Assembly (NCBI GenBank): GCA_937902985.1
Contig: CALFNG010000397.1
Coordinates: 1-48,845, forward strand
Direction of reading: 5' to 3'
Length of the DNA stretch: 48,845 nucleotides
DNA from: an uncultured Myxococcales bacterium
GTDB taxonomy: Bacteria; Myxococcota_A; Polyangia; Polyangiales; Polyangiaceae
Part shown: positions 1 to 9,450 of the stretch, in pieces
How positions within the stretch are numbered: position 1 is the stretch's first letter
Layout of the letters: every line of letters starts with the position of its first letter
Translations under genes and position numbers: made by a program
The notes under the pieces: generated by a model
The model's input: only the letters and a program-made list of their open reading frames with translations
Databases searched by the model: none
What the model was told of the DNA's origin: nothing

Positions 1-104
1 AATTCACGTGGCGCTGCGAAGCGGCGGCGCACTCGCGACCCTCGATCCGTCGAAGACGTCTAGCTGCACTCCGACTCCGAGGGAACGAGCCCGTCCCGAC
101 ACCC

Positions 105-965
105 TCAGCTCTCGGCGAGGAGCGCCCGCAGCTCCGCGGGGCTCACAGCATATTTGGAGCAGCAGAAATCGCACGACAACTCGATGGGCTTGTCATCGGC
201 GCTCAGTTCGATGAGGTCCGTTCGTGGCAGAGTGGCCAGAGTGGCGAGCACGCGCTCCGCGCTGCAGCGGCAACGCCAGGCGAGCGGGCACTCCTCGAGG
301 AGCGTGAACGGCATGCCGTACAGGATCTCGTCCATCAGCGGCGACGTCGCCGCGTCGAGCTTCGCGAGCACCGGGCCGATGTTCTCGAAGTCGCGCAGGC
401 GCTCGGCCATGATCGCCAGGGGTCCACGGCCCACTTCGGGCAAGAGCTGGACGACGTAGCCGCCCGCGGCCACGACGTGGTCGTCGCCCAGCACGCAGGC
501 AATCGCCAGCATGGATACGACCTGCTCTGACTCCTGTAGATAGACCATGAGCGCCTGCGACATGGTGCCGCCCACTGGCACCTCTACCACCCCGCGGTGC
601 AGTTCCCCGTTGTGGAGCGTGCGCACCATCTCCAGCGTGCCCCCCTTGGTCGGCGCCGCGGCGTTCTTGTCCTTGCGCGTGAGCAGACCGCGCGCGCCAC
701 CGTCGGGATGCGAGTCGCCGACCCAGAGGCAGGTGCCATCGGCGCTGCGCAGCAGACCCTGAACGCGATGCGTGGGGGCCATGGTCTCGCGCACGAGGAT
801 CGTGCCCGTAACCAGATCCGCGAGGTGCACGGCCTCGGCGCCCCACAGCGATCGCGTCGCCAGCATGCGGCGCATGGTGTCGGTCGTGCGCACGGCGATG
901 ACGCGGAAGGCGCCGTCGTCGGTCACCGCCCGCAGGGCGTTGTCGCTGGATTTCAGCTCGGCCAT
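105..965 (-). CDS. hslO: Hsp33 redox-regulated chaperone
   Basis: Cytoplasmic holdase chaperone of the Hsp33 family, activated when oxidation releases a zinc ion held by four C-terminal cysteines. In this 286-residue protein those cysteines are visible as C232-x-C234 and C265-xx-C268 (CRC and CDFC), the normal family spacing. The N-terminal part carries the family core (a stretch around MQRVQGLL-like residues and a VQLLPEVG segment). I chose the ATG at 965; the open frame continues upstream to 1055 but that extension is Arg/Ala-rich and unlike the family. It stands alone, with about 540 bases of mostly non-coding sequence upstream. Family assignment is firm; regulation cannot be read from the sequence. 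Confidence 0.93.
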   Translation of the reverse strand: MAELKSSDNALRAVTDDGAFRVIAVRTTDTMRRMLATRSLWGAEAVHLADLVTGTILVRETMAPTHRVQGLLRSADGTCLWVGDSHPDGGARGLLTRKDKNAAAPTKGGTLEMVRTLHNGELHRGVVEVPVGGTMSQALMVYLQESEQVVSMLAIACVLGDDHVVAAGGYVVQLLPEVGRGPLAIMAERLRDFENIGPVLAKLDAATSPLMDEILYGMPFTLLEECPLAWRCRCSAERVLATLATLPRTDLIELSADDKPIELSCDFCCSKYAVSPAELRALLAES

Positions 966-1033
966 GCAAGCCTCGACAGGGACCAGCGGCCTAGCATGCC
1001 CGGCGTGGCGCGCACGCGGAAGGGCACGCCGGG

Positions 1034-1222
1034 CGGACCGACTCGTCTTCGTCAACCTCCCCCGAGGCGCAGACCCCCGTTGGATGCCAGCGGTTCGAAG
1101 GCGACGCGGGCGTCGTGTCCTTCGGCTTCACGGGCAACGAGGTTGAAGCGGGTCCCGACGACGCCATCATCGAGTGGTTCGACGATGCCGGCATGCGTGA
1201 GTCGTGCGGCCCCGGTTCGTGA
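1034..1222 (+). pseudogene. possible remnant of a secreted protein (C-terminal part)
   Basis: In the 540-base stretch between the Hsp33 gene and the kinase gene one plus-strand frame reads like protein: a Ser/Thr-rich lead, then QRFEGDAGVVSFGFTGNEV and a run ending in REECGPGS-like residues before a TGA at 1220-1222. It has no ATG or convincing GTG start and no ribosome binding site, and the frame opens after a TAG. I do not recognise the family. The most economical reading is a 5'-truncated gene remnant; chance open frame in GC-rich DNA is the alternative. Nothing recognisable was seen from 1223 to 1507. Confidence 0.25.
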
Positions 1223-1507
1223 TGAAGTGCATTCGGAGCCCGGAGGGACATGTTCCGAGAGGCCGGAGCACATCTCGCGAGTGAAGGTCGGTTTTCGCCG
1301 GTCGTGGCGTGGCTTCAGCGTTTGGGCGGCACACATGACCATGGTCCATTTAGCAAAGACTCGGGCACTCGCGTTGGGAAGGTAGCCCGGGTTCCCGACT
1401 GAAGACCACGACGCGCGCGTGGCCGGATGGTGCCGTAACGGAACCGCAATCAGGCAGTCTTGCCCTCGCCGTGCATCGTGGCAGATCCGTGAAGTGGCCG
1501 GGACGGC

Positions 1508-2908
1508 CTACTTGATGCCCATGTGCAGCGGATCCGTCGGCGCCGGAGCCGCGGTCGCCTTGGGCTCTGCAGATGCGACGGTTGTCAAGGACAGGGGCTT
1601 GGGCAGGGCGCCGGTATGCTTGCCCGCACCCGGCTTCGCAGCCAGCGGCGAGACGGAAGGTGCAGCCGATTCAGCCGCGCCTTCCGTTGAGGGCGGAGAG
1701 AGGACAACCGGCGCCGGGGTCGATACCGCGAGCGGAAGCGGAGCAGCGCGCGGCGAGGGCGCGGCGGTAGGCGCACCGGCAGGAGGCGGGGCTCGCCCTC
1801 CGAAGAGCGCGAACCCGACGACGAGCGCAGCCACGCCCAGAACGCCAGCGACTGCGTAAGGCGGCACGCGCCGCCTCGGGACGCCCGCCGCCCGTGTGTT
1901 CCCCCACGCTTCATGCGATCGCACCTCGGACCGCGCGGCCGCCTTCGCAGACGAGGGTGACGACGGGATCGCGTCCGTCGACGCCAGGTTGTCGGTGGGC
2001 GGCGCGCCGGACAGGTCGAGGATGCGCGTCGCGCGCTCCGCCGACCGTGCCGCGTCGGGCGCGAAGGCCACGAGCGCGCGCGCGAGCTCGGCCACGTCGC
2101 CGAAGCGCTCGATCCGATCCTTCGCCGTGCAGCGGGCGATCACTTGCTCGAGCTCCGCCGGCACGTCGGGGCGTAGAGCGCGCAGGCTCGGCAGCGGCGA
2201 CTGAAGGATCTTCGCGACGATCTCGGGCATCGTGTCGCCCGTGAACGGGGGTGAGCCGACGAGCGCTTCGTAGAGCACGATGCCCAGCGACCACACGTCG
2301 GAACGATGGTCGACGTGCTTGGCCGACACGAGCTGCTCGGGCGACATGTAATGCGGCGACCCCATCACGGCCTGCGTGCTGGTGATGCCGCCGGTGCCGA
2401 TGGGGGCCTTCGAGATTCCGAAATCGAGAACCTTCACGCTCACCGAGTGATCCGGCTGCTGCGCCAGGAAGAGGTTCGCCGGCTTCAGGTCGCGGTGCAC
2501 GATCCCGGCGGCGTGGGCTTCGGCGAGCGCCTCGCACGCCTGCAAGACATACCGCGCCGCCTCGGACGGCGATACCGCCGGCTCCGAGCGGATGCGCTCT
2601 GCAAGGTCGCGGCCCTCAAGATACTCCATGACCATGTAGGGGGGAGCCCCCGTGTCGAGCTCGCCCACTTCGATGACGCGCACAACGTGCTCGCTGTGGA
2701 TTTTCGCAGCAGCGCGAGCCTCGCGCGAGAACCGCGCCACGATCTCGGGGCTGGCGAGCGCCCCGGGCAGAAGGAACTTGATGGCCACGCGGCGCTCGAG
2801 CTGCATGTCGGTGGCGGCTACCACGACGCCCATCCCCCCCTCGCCGAGGACGCGATCGATCCGGTACTTGCGTCCCACCACGTCGCCGACGGATACCGGT
2901 ACGGTCAT
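1508..2908 (-). CDS. membrane-anchored Ser/Thr protein kinase
   Basis: Eukaryote-like (Hanks-type) protein kinase, 466 residues. The N-terminal catalytic domain shows the glycine loop GEGGMG (22-27), the ATP-binding lysine in VAIK (K44), HRDLKPAN with HRD at 138-140, DFG at 162-164 and the SPHYMSPEQ segment near 185-191, so it should be catalytically active. A linker leads to one membrane helix at about 349-371 and a Pro/Ala-rich extracytoplasmic tail of about 95 residues with no recognised sensor domain. I chose the ATG at 2908; the frame extends upstream without family similarity. It is divergent from the TPR/PEGA protein gene with 72 bases between the two starts, which suggests a shared control region. 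Substrates are unknown. Confidence 0.93.
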   Translation of the reverse strand: MTVPVSVGDVVGRKYRIDRVLGEGGMGVVVAATDMQLERRVAIKFLLPGALASPEIVARFSREARAAAKIHSEHVVRVIEVGELDTGAPPYMVMEYLEGRDLAERIRSEPAVSPSEAARYVLQACEALAEAHAAGIVHRDLKPANLFLAQQPDHSVSVKVLDFGISKAPIGTGGITSTQAVMGSPHYMSPEQLVSAKHVDHRSDVWSLGIVLYEALVGSPPFTGDTMPEIVAKILQSPLPSLRALRPDVPAELEQVIARCTAKDRIERFGDVAELARALVAFAPDAARSAERATRILDLSGAPPTDNLASTDAIPSSPSSAKAAARSEVRSHEAWGNTRAAGVPRRRVPPYAVAGVLGVAALVVGFALFGGRAPPPAGAPTAAPSPRAAPLPLAVSTPAPVVLSPPSTEGAAESAAPSVSPLAAKPGAGKHTGALPKPLSLTTVASAEPKATAAPAPTDPLHMGIK

Positions 2909-2980
2909 GGCCAGACAAGCACGATACCGGATCTTGATCGCGCCGCCGAGCTGTGTGCGAGGATTGTACTGTGGAGAGTC

Positions 2981-4525
2981 ATGCGCGAAGGACTCCTTAG
3001 AAGAATCGCGTGCGCGTGCGCCTGGGTCGTCTTGCCGGCGCTCATACCCACCGCAGCGCAAGCACAGCCCAAGAGGCCCGCCTCGCCGAGCGCGACGGGC
3101 ACGCCCCGATCCCCGTCATTACCGCCCGGCCTCAGACCCCTCTCCGAGACACTCGCAGGCGACGCGAAGGCCGACTACGACGCGGGCAAGCTGCTCATCG
3201 GCGATGGGGACTTCGTCGGGGCCGAGGTGAAGTTCAGGAGCGCTTACGACCGTTCCAACGATCCGCGCCTGCTCTGGAACGTCGCCGCGTGCGAGAAGAA
3301 CCAGCGGCACTATGCGCGCACGCTCACGCTGCTGCGGGAGTACGTCGCGGGCGGCGGCGCTCTCTTGACCGACGTCGACCGCGCGGAGGCCAAGACGCTC
3401 ATCGACACGATCGAGGCGTTCACGGTAAAGCTGACAATCGCCGTGAGCGAACCGGGGGCCAGCATCACCCTCGACGACGACAATGTCGGCACCTCACCCC
3501 TGCCCGCCCCAGTGGTTGTCGACATCGGCTCGCGCAAGATCGTCGTCAAGAAGCCCGGCTACCGAGATTTCTCCCAGACCCTGCCCATCGGGGGCAGCGC
3601 CGAGGCGCACATCGAGGTCGCGCTCCTGGCCGAAGTTCACGAGGGCAAGGTCACCGTGACCACGGTCACGGGCGCCGCGATCTTGATCGACGGTCGGCGC
3701 GTCGGCGCGGGGCACTTCGAGGGCACGCTCGAGAGCGGCGGCCACACGCTCCGCGTCGAGGCCCGAGGGATGCACCCCTACCAGAGTGAGGTCACGATCG
3801 CCGACGACGAGAATCGAAGCGTCGACGTACCTCTCGAGAGGGAGTACGTCCCGCCACCGCCCGAGGACAAGGGCCCGGGCTTCGAGCTGGGTCTTCAGTA
3901 CGGACCCGGCGTGAAGTTGCACGGCGACAGGCCGTTGGAGCAGATGGTGCGGGTCGACGTCGGGTGGCGGCCCGGATGGTCGACGAACCTCGGCCTGTAC
4001 TTCGAGGTCGGCGACATCGCGGCGGCGAGCGTTTGCGGTACGAGCCTGCACGGTCCCTCGTCGACGACGCCGACCGACCTCGATATCCGCTACTCGTTCC
4101 AGAGCTGCATGTACGCGAAGGCCGGCTTCCAGATCGCCGTGCACCTGCTGCCTGCGCACAGGTTCGACCCGTGGATCGCATTCGAGCCCGGCTTCCGCCT
4201 CACGTTCTTCCACTACAAGCAGTTCGATCCCCTGGGCGAACAGCAGAACGTCTCCGACGACAGTGGCCCGACGCCGGGCCTCGACCTCGGCGTTCGCGTT
4301 GGGCTCGATTGGCACCCCGTGGCCGCTTACCGGCCTTGGGCCATCGGACCGTACGCCTCGCTGGTCGTCACACCGCTCGCGAATGAGAACCCGGCGCAGA
4401 ACAACAACAGCAACAACAATGGCGGGAACAACAATCTGCAGCCGAGCAACAACGACAAGACCAACGACGGCCCGGCGTCGTACGTGTCGCTCTTCTTCGG
4501 TCTCCGCACATCGCTGGCCTTTTGA
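2981..4525 (+). CDS. secreted TPR/PEGA-domain protein with barrel-like C-terminus
   Basis: 514-residue exported protein of a type common in myxobacteria. A signal peptide ends at a TAAQAQ cleavage site near residue 29. Residues about 50-125 read as TPR-like helices (KADYDAGKLLIGDGDF, DPRLLWNVAACEKN). Two PEGA-type beta modules follow (GASITLDDDNVGTSPLP and GAAILIDGRRVGAG). The last 200 residues alternate hydrophobic and polar residues and end in LRTSLAF; a terminal Phe is typical of outer-membrane beta-strands, so the C-terminus may be a barrel. A 27-residue Asn-rich tract lies near residues 465-495, odd for such GC-rich coding. GGAG just ahead of the ATG at 2981 supports the start. Function unknown; envelope role inferred. 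Confidence 0.8.
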   Translation: MREGLLRRIACACAWVVLPALIPTAAQAQPKRPASPSATGTPRSPSLPPGLRPLSETLAGDAKADYDAGKLLIGDGDFVGAEVKFRSAYDRSNDPRLLWNVAACEKNQRHYARTLTLLREYVAGGGALLTDVDRAEAKTLIDTIEAFTVKLTIAVSEPGASITLDDDNVGTSPLPAPVVVDIGSRKIVVKKPGYRDFSQTLPIGGSAEAHIEVALLAEVHEGKVTVTTVTGAAILIDGRRVGAGHFEGTLESGGHTLRVEARGMHPYQSEVTIADDENRSVDVPLEREYVPPPPEDKGPGFELGLQYGPGVKLHGDRPLEQMVRVDVGWRPGWSTNLGLYFEVGDIAAASVCGTSLHGPSSTTPTDLDIRYSFQSCMYAKAGFQIAVHLLPAHRFDPWIAFEPGFRLTFFHYKQFDPLGEQQNVSDDSGPTPGLDLGVRVGLDWHPVAAYRPWAIGPYASLVVTPLANENPAQNNNSNNNGGNNNLQPSNNDKTNDGPASYVSLFFGLRTSLAF

Positions 4526-4531
4526 TACGAG

Positions 4532-5788
4532 GTGAACGTGATACGCCGAGCTCACATCGCTCTCGTCCGTCTCGCCCTCCTTTCACTGGGTCTGGGCTCG
4601 ACGGAATGCGTCTCGGGGCCCGACCCGTCGCGGGGCGGCGCCGTCGTGGGCGTACAGGTCGACCCCTCCAACAGCGGCGGTGGCGGATACACGCAAGGAA
4701 TTGTACTGGGCTCGAGCGCGGTCTACACCGCGTTCTTCGGGAACCTCGCGCGCCTCCGATTTGATGGGAGCGGATCGAGCGTGGGTCTGTTCAACGAGAA
4801 CACATCCGTCCTTGAACTCGCCGTCGCAGCCGAGGATGGCTCGGTGTGGTGGGCCGGGGGAAACGGCATCAGCACGGGGTGCGCGATGGGCGGCCCGCTG
4901 ATGGGGCTATGGACCAGCAGCGACGCGGCGTTCCTCACGACCCGTTCGAATGCGGCGCCCGCCGCATTGGTGTGCTCCACGAACAACGGGACAACCCCGT
5001 CGGGCCCGCAAACGAGTTACGGGCTCGTCGCCGACGACACGTGGGTCGTCGTGGCGATTGCATCGGCCGGCACGCCGACGTCGGGCGCGTCGAACTTGCC
5101 CGACCAGCAGGGTTGGCCGGGCTCGCAGTTCGCACCGAGTCCGAGCGCCGACGCGAGCCTCTTGCGCTTCGACCGGCAAAACGCGTCGGCTCCGATGCAG
5201 CCCCTCGCGGGCGTCTCGTCGCTCGCGACAGCGTTGACGGCTCACGTGCTCGCGCAAAGCACGGAGGAGGTCTACTGGCTCGACGCCTCGAGCGCGGCCG
5301 CGGACAGCGTGATGCGCGCCTCGAAGAGCCAGTGGTCCGCGGGGCAGGTCGTGGCCACTGCGGCTTCGAACACCCTGACGGGAATCGCCGCGAACGATCA
5401 GTACGTGGCTTGGGCGACGTCGGCGCAGCCGACGCCGGGCGCAACCGGCTGCGCCGTGTTCACTAGCCACGCCGACGGGCCGCCGGCGAAGATCTACGAT
5501 GGCTCGAACGCGCCGTTCCTCTGCTGGAGCATGGCCGTCGACGACGCGTACGCCTACTTCGCCATGACCACGGTGGTCGAGCAGTTCCCTGGTGACACAG
5601 GCGGACCGACGTACATGGTGGGGACGGGGCTCGGACGCGTACCTCTCGCGGGAGGGGCGCTGCAGACGGTGCCGCTTGCGTCGAGTCGCTGGTATGGAGC
5701 GCGGCGGGTCCTGGTGGACGAGCAGTACGTCTACGCAGTCGACCCGAGCTTCGTGGTGCGCGTGGACAAGAGCGCGTTCGGGGGATGA
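4532..5788 (+). CDS. secreted hypothetical protein, likely beta-propeller-like
   Basis: 418-residue protein, starting six bases after the preceding gene, probably co-transcribed with it. GTG at 4532 and GTG at 4538 are both possible starts; CGAGG upstream suits the second slightly better. The N-terminus is a hydrophobic signal segment followed by a Cys in GSTEC, a poor lipobox. The body has repeated blocks of the form VYTAFFGNLARL, VYWLDASS, YVAWATS and YAYFAMTT, spaced about 50-60 residues apart, as in myxobacterial secreted proteins thought to fold as propellers. No catalytic motif was seen. Export and pairing with the upstream envelope protein are the only supported statements about role. 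Confidence 0.7.
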   Translation: MNVIRRAHIALVRLALLSLGLGSTECVSGPDPSRGGAVVGVQVDPSNSGGGGYTQGIVLGSSAVYTAFFGNLARLRFDGSGSSVGLFNENTSVLELAVAAEDGSVWWAGGNGISTGCAMGGPLMGLWTSSDAAFLTTRSNAAPAALVCSTNNGTTPSGPQTSYGLVADDTWVVVAIASAGTPTSGASNLPDQQGWPGSQFAPSPSADASLLRFDRQNASAPMQPLAGVSSLATALTAHVLAQSTEEVYWLDASSAAADSVMRASKSQWSAGQVVATAASNTLTGIAANDQYVAWATSAQPTPGATGCAVFTSHADGPPAKIYDGSNAPFLCWSMAVDDAYAYFAMTTVVEQFPGDTGGPTYMVGTGLGRVPLAGGALQTVPLASSRWYGARRVLVDEQYVYAVDPSFVVRVDKSAFGG

Positions 5789-5932
5789 GCAGTCTGCAGC
5801 CGCGTCGCTGAAGGCGTCGCCGCATTCGACGCGGACGTGGCCTTCAGCGACGGCGCGTACCCGACGGCGCTCGTCGTCTGGCAGGGGGCAGGACCCCAAA
5901 CGGGCACGAACGGCCTCTATTCTGTGGCGTAG
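5789..5932 (+). pseudogene. in-frame coding tail beyond the stop of the preceding gene
   Basis: Directly after the TGA at 5786-5788 the same reading frame stays open for 47 codons and reads as protein: FDADVAFSDGAYPTALVVWQ, then a Gly-rich stretch and NGLYSVA before TAG. The ALVVWQG pattern resembles the repeated blades of secreted myxobacterial proteins. It has no start of its own. It may be a remnant of a second, deleted copy of such a protein fused to the stop, or a C-terminus lost by a nonsense mutation. Confidence 0.35.
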
Positions 5933-6417
5933 CACTGACGCCCGCTCCTCTGTCGTTGGGGGGCTTGCTCCGCGCCGTCACCCGACTCGCGATCCTCGTC
6001 TCCCCTTCCGAGTCGCACCTGCATGCTGTCGCGCCCATGGTGGCCCTCGTAGTCGCCGACCGGACGCTGTGCGACTCGTTGTCGGCTTTGATGCATGGCG
6101 CGGGCCGAGTGGTAGGGGGCGACGACAACATTCCGGTCGCCGCAGTGCCGACGCGAGACCTGTGGCTAGGCCTGCAGTGGCCGGGCTGCGTACCAGGACG
6201 AGGGACGATGCCGCCGCCGTCCGCACGTGTCCTCGTGGCCGCGCCGACGAGCGTGTTTCTCACGCTGCAGGTCCGGCTCGGCACTCCGGCGTACCGGTCG
6301 CTCCCCAGTAGGACTCAGTCCACCGGGCAGCCGCGGCTCCCGGCAACGCCACGACCGCGTTCTCGATGCGAAACGAGGGTCGCGCCCGGGCCCTCGAGGC
6401 CGTGCCCTCGAGGTGCG
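5933..6417. other. 485-base stretch with no recognised gene
   Basis: Open frames exist on both strands but none has a ribosome binding site, a family match or a coherent hydrophobic pattern. It separates the rightward secreted-protein genes from a leftward gene. Nothing further can be supported. Confidence 0.5.
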
Positions 6418-6981
6418 TCAACCCATCGCCGCGCCTTCCCAGCGGAGCTGGATGGTCGTGATGAGCTCGTCCTCCCAAGCTTTCGTCGAGAACCACGCTC
6501 TCGTCCTGGTTGCGCCGGCGACCTCGAGCAGCCGCTCGAAGAAGCCGAGTGTTTGGTGGCTTGCGGCTTCTTCGGCTCGGGGCCCCATCCCGTAGGCGAC
6601 GATGATGACCGCCTCTCCGTCGCACAGGTCGGCGATCTGCAGCGCGTCGTAGTCGAAGAAGCTCGCGCGCAGGACCCGAAACCGCATCAGCGTCTCGCGC
6701 GCGTCGCCCACGGCGATGAGATTGGCGTGCGTCTGCGAGAGCCAGTCGATCTGCGCGCGGCCCCAGGCCCGCACGAGGTCGAGATTGGGCGTGATCTCAT
6801 TGAGGATCGCGAGCCCCATGCGCTCGAAGGTTTCCATCGGATACCAGTCGGCCGGCTCGATGCGTTGCGACAAGAACACCAGATCGTCCGCGGTCAGGTG
6901 GCGCGACCAGTCGACCCCCTTTTGTGCGCGCAGCATCCGCACGTAGTCGACAAAAAGGGTTCCTTTGACTTGACCGAACAT
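6418..6981 (-). CDS. uncharacterised protein, possibly a myxobacterial DUF2378-like family
   Basis: 187 residues if the ATG at 6981 is used. The protein opens with FGQVKGTLFVDYVRMLRAQK and contains WYPMETF followed by a helix ending in ILNEI, then RAWGRAQIDWL. This pattern (KG-x-F near the start, W-Y-P in the middle) recalls small soluble families expanded in Myxococcales such as DUF2378, but I cannot confirm that by eye. No membrane segment or signal is seen. The frame extends upstream to a TTG at 7104; that extension is Arg-rich and less likely. No good ribosome site precedes 6981, while TATGAT, a fair -10 box, lies about 15 bases upstream, which could mean a nearly leaderless transcript. 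Confidence 0.55.
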   Translation of the reverse strand: MFGQVKGTLFVDYVRMLRAQKGVDWSRHLTADDLVFLSQRIEPADWYPMETFERMGLAILNEITPNLDLVRAWGRAQIDWLSQTHANLIAVGDARETLMRFRVLRASFFDYDALQIADLCDGEAVIIVAYGMGPRAEEAASHQTLGFFERLLEVAGATRTRAWFSTKAWEDELITTIQLRWEGAAMG

Positions 6982-7166
6982 GCGCGGAAGCGCTTTATCA
7001 TAGAACGGATAGGGCACCGCGGCTCGCGGGTGCACTCGCTTTCGCGGTTGCTCCCCAATGGTGATGAGTCCGGCGCCGGCGTCGTCGCCCTCGCGGGTCC
7101 GCAAGGCGGCTTCGCCGGCATGACCAGCTCAATCCTTCAGGCAGTCGAGCACGGCGAGCGACGGTT

Positions 7167-7925
7167 TCACTTGGCGGTGCAGCCCGCGTACGCCCCAGCC
7201 CCGCCCCCGTCGGGCCCGGGCCCACCCGGTCCTCCGCCTGGGCTCACCGCGCAGAGCTGCAGGGTCAACGACCCGCACGTCTGGAGAACACATTTCTTGA
7301 GCTCCCCCGCGTCGGACTTTGCGCCGCATTCGTCGTCGGTCCGGCAGATCGGGACATTCTGGGTGCCCGTGCACGACGCCAAGCACGACGTGGCCCCCTG
7401 AACGCCGAGCGACGGGAAGTTCCCGCAGCACACGGCGCCGCCCGCGCAATCGGCGGCCTCCTTGCAGCCGATACTCGTCGCGGGGGGCGAGCAGCTGCCG
7501 TTCGGCGCAACGCACCTTCGCGTTCCGCCGGCGTCGGCGTTTTCGACGCAACAGTAGTCGGTGTTCGTATTGCAAGTGCTGCTACCGCAAGGGAGCATCA
7601 AGGGCTCGGAGCATTGGGCGCCACCGTCCACCGATACGCATAAGGAGGGGCCGCCGCCGCCGTCTCCCCCGTCGCCCGAGCCGCCGCTGCTGCTCGCGCT
7701 GCCGTCCTCGGGTGCCCCGTCGCCGCCGCTGCCGCTGCTTCCACCGGAGCCGCCGCTCGAACTTCCGCTACCGGAGCTGCCTCCACTTCCACTCCCGGAA
7801 GTCGCATCGGATCCGCCGTCGCTGCCCTTTCCCGGCGCCGCCGAGGTACCACCGCAATGGGCAAGCGCGAACGGCACCGCAGAAACGAGCGGCGCGAGAT
7901 TTAGCCATCGGGCACGCGTCCTCAT
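7167..7925 (-). CDS. Cys-rich lipoprotein with Gly/Ser linker
   Basis: 252-residue envelope lipoprotein. GGAGGG stands eight bases ahead of the ATG at 7925. A signal segment ends in FALAHC, a slightly irregular lipobox (His before Cys), followed by a linker of about 90 residues made almost only of Gly and Ser. The C-terminal part holds about twenty cysteines in pairs (for example DYCCVEN and VCCGN), suggesting a disulfide-knotted extracellular domain of the kind found on myxobacterial surfaces; a Pro/Gly tail closes the protein. Function unknown. The linker is repeat-like at DNA level and could vary in length. Confidence 0.75.
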   Translation of the reverse strand: MRTRARWLNLAPLVSAVPFALAHCGGTSAAPGKGSDGGSDATSGSGSGGSSGSGSSSGGSGGSSGSGGDGAPEDGSASSSGGSGDGGDGGGGPSLCVSVDGGAQCSEPLMLPCGSSTCNTNTDYCCVENADAGGTRRCVAPNGSCSPPATSIGCKEAADCAGGAVCCGNFPSLGVQGATSCLASCTGTQNVPICRTDDECGAKSDAGELKKCVLQTCGSLTLQLCAVSPGGGPGGPGPDGGGAGAYAGCTAK

Positions 7926-8052
7926 GAGGCCCTCCAAAAGCAGGTGGGTGCACTCTACGACTCGCGCCCGCGCTACGTGCGTCTCAAAGAGGCATCCCGT
8001 CACCCCACGCGCAGCTTCGGACCCCAAAGCGCACGAGGTGCTTCACGAAAGG

Positions 8053-8577
8053 CGGTCGATCGCCGTCGGTTGCTTCGGCTCCTCGGACAACAACACGCCG
8101 CCGGTACCGTCACCGCCAATCCGCTCGACGGAAGCGTCACCGACACCGTCGACAGCTCCGTCCCTAATGGGGCTCGAATTTCATTCGTTCCCTTACCTGT
8201 CTCAGCAGCCGGAGTGGACGGTTCAGTACGGCGCGGGGATGGGCTATCCGCTCGTCGGCCCGAACGGTCTCATGATGAATGTTCACTACCTCAATGTCAC
8301 CGCCCAGCCGGTCACCCCACACGTGACGATCACCATCTATCCGGCCACGCCGCGCGCCGTCACGACGCGCGTGGGATCGCTCTTCCTCAACAACGACGGG
8401 ATCATCGTCCCGGCCATGACCACCACGCCCACGGCCGTGTCCGCGAGCCGCACGCCGATCACGGACGAGGACTTTACGATCTTCACCAACTGGAGCCACA
8501 TGCACCAGTACTCCACCGACTTCCGGGCGAGCGCGAACGGCTCGGTCTTCTACGAAGAGACCGCGTGGGCGCCGCGG
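8053..8577 (+). pseudogene. remnant of a copper type II monooxygenase-like lipoprotein
   Basis: A frame without a usable start reads VGCFGSSDNN (a lipobox-like Cys at 8071) and then a stretch matching the C-terminal copper domain of ascorbate-dependent copper type II monooxygenases (PHM/DBM fold). Key signatures are NVHYLN (near 8278-8295), the long VTPHVTITIYPATP strand and HMH in NWSHMHQYS (near 8500). The HMH and HYLN motifs belong to the metal-binding half of the fold. The N-terminal copper domain, a signal sequence and a real start are missing, and the reading frame turns to Arg-rich noise after ETAWAP. I read this as a truncated gene remnant. Confidence 0.6.
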
Positions 8578-8720
8578 CGCGGGACTCGCGCGAGAACGGC
8601 GGGAAGCCGTCCGTTTGCGCGAGCCGCATTCGGAGTCGCTCTAGCCCGACGCCGCCCTCGCGCCTGGCGATCTCGTCTATCCGAACACAACGATGCCGAT
8701 GGTCTTCCGCGGCAATCCTC

Positions 8721-8770
8721 CCGAGCCGAGCCGAGCCGAGCCGAGCCGAGCCGAGCCGAGCCGAGCCGAG
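8721..8770. repeat. ten tandem copies of CCGAG
   Basis: Ten uninterrupted copies of the pentamer CCGAG fill 8721-8770. The array sits exactly between the copper-monooxygenase remnant and the sedolisin remnant. Because five is not a multiple of three, slippage would shift any frame reading through it. It may mark a repair or slippage junction. Confidence 0.95.
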
Positions 8771-8773
8771 CTC

Positions 8774-9330
8774 GTGCGCAGAGTCGTGGTCCACGGCCCG
8801 GGCAACGTGCCGGGCGACGAGACGGACCCGGAAGACTCGACGGGCGAGATCCTCCTGGACCTCGAGACCGTCGGCTCCGTCGCGCCCGGCGCCAAGATCG
8901 TCGTCTACTTCACCGAGTTCACCGAGCAACGCCGGGTCGACGCGCTCCACGCGATCGTCCACGACGCCGTCAACAAGCCGTCGGTGATCTCGATCAGCTA
9001 CGGGAACCCGGAGACGAGCTCGGACGCCGCGAGCGCCGATCAGCGCGGGAGCCTCTGGACGTTCAGCGCCATCGAACAGGCGAGCATGGCGTTCCAGGAC
9101 GCGGCGCTGAAGAACATCACGATCTGCGTCGCCTCGGGCGACGGCGGCTCTTCGGACGGTGTCGGTGACGGCCTGGCGCACGTCGACTTCCCGTCGTCGA
9201 GCCCGTACGTCCTCGGCTGCGGCGGCACGCACCTCGTCGTGTCGCGAGGGGTCCTCAAGGGCGAGAGCGTCTGGAACAACGGCCGCCAGGGGGGCGCCGA
9301 TCGAGCGGTTCGTGTTGCCGAAGACCGGAG
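8774..9330 (+). pseudogene. remnant of a sedolisin (S53) serine-carboxyl peptidase
   Basis: The plus frame after the CCGAG array encodes the middle of a kumamolisin-type peptidase. GEILLDLE supplies the Glu-xxx-Asp pair of the S53 catalytic centre, PSVISISYGNPE matches the strand that bears the oxyanion Asp region, and ASGDGGSSDG followed by VDFPSSSPYVLGCGGT is the family's conserved core. The propeptide, the start and the C-terminal region with the catalytic serine (GTS-xxxP) are absent. After WNNGRQGG the frame is lost, and a short family-like piece (RFVLPKTG) continues in another frame, so at least one frameshift is present. Not functional as it stands. Confidence 0.65.
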
Positions 9331-9450
9331 TCGGCAGCGCCGGGGTGGGAGTCGCGCGGATCGGCGCGGGCTCGCGAGCCGACGGGCCCGGACACAGCTG
9401 ATCGCACCGAGCGGCGAGTGGCCCGGGGGCGTCGAACCCGGTGACGTGTC

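Noticed and set aside
4390-4480. Asn-codon-rich tract as a sequencing or assembly artefact
   Set aside because: The frame stays open and the barrel-like C-terminus follows correctly, so the tract seems real.
8721-8770. CCGAG array as a CRISPR or short-repeat locus
   Set aside because: Units are directly adjacent pentamers with no spacers.
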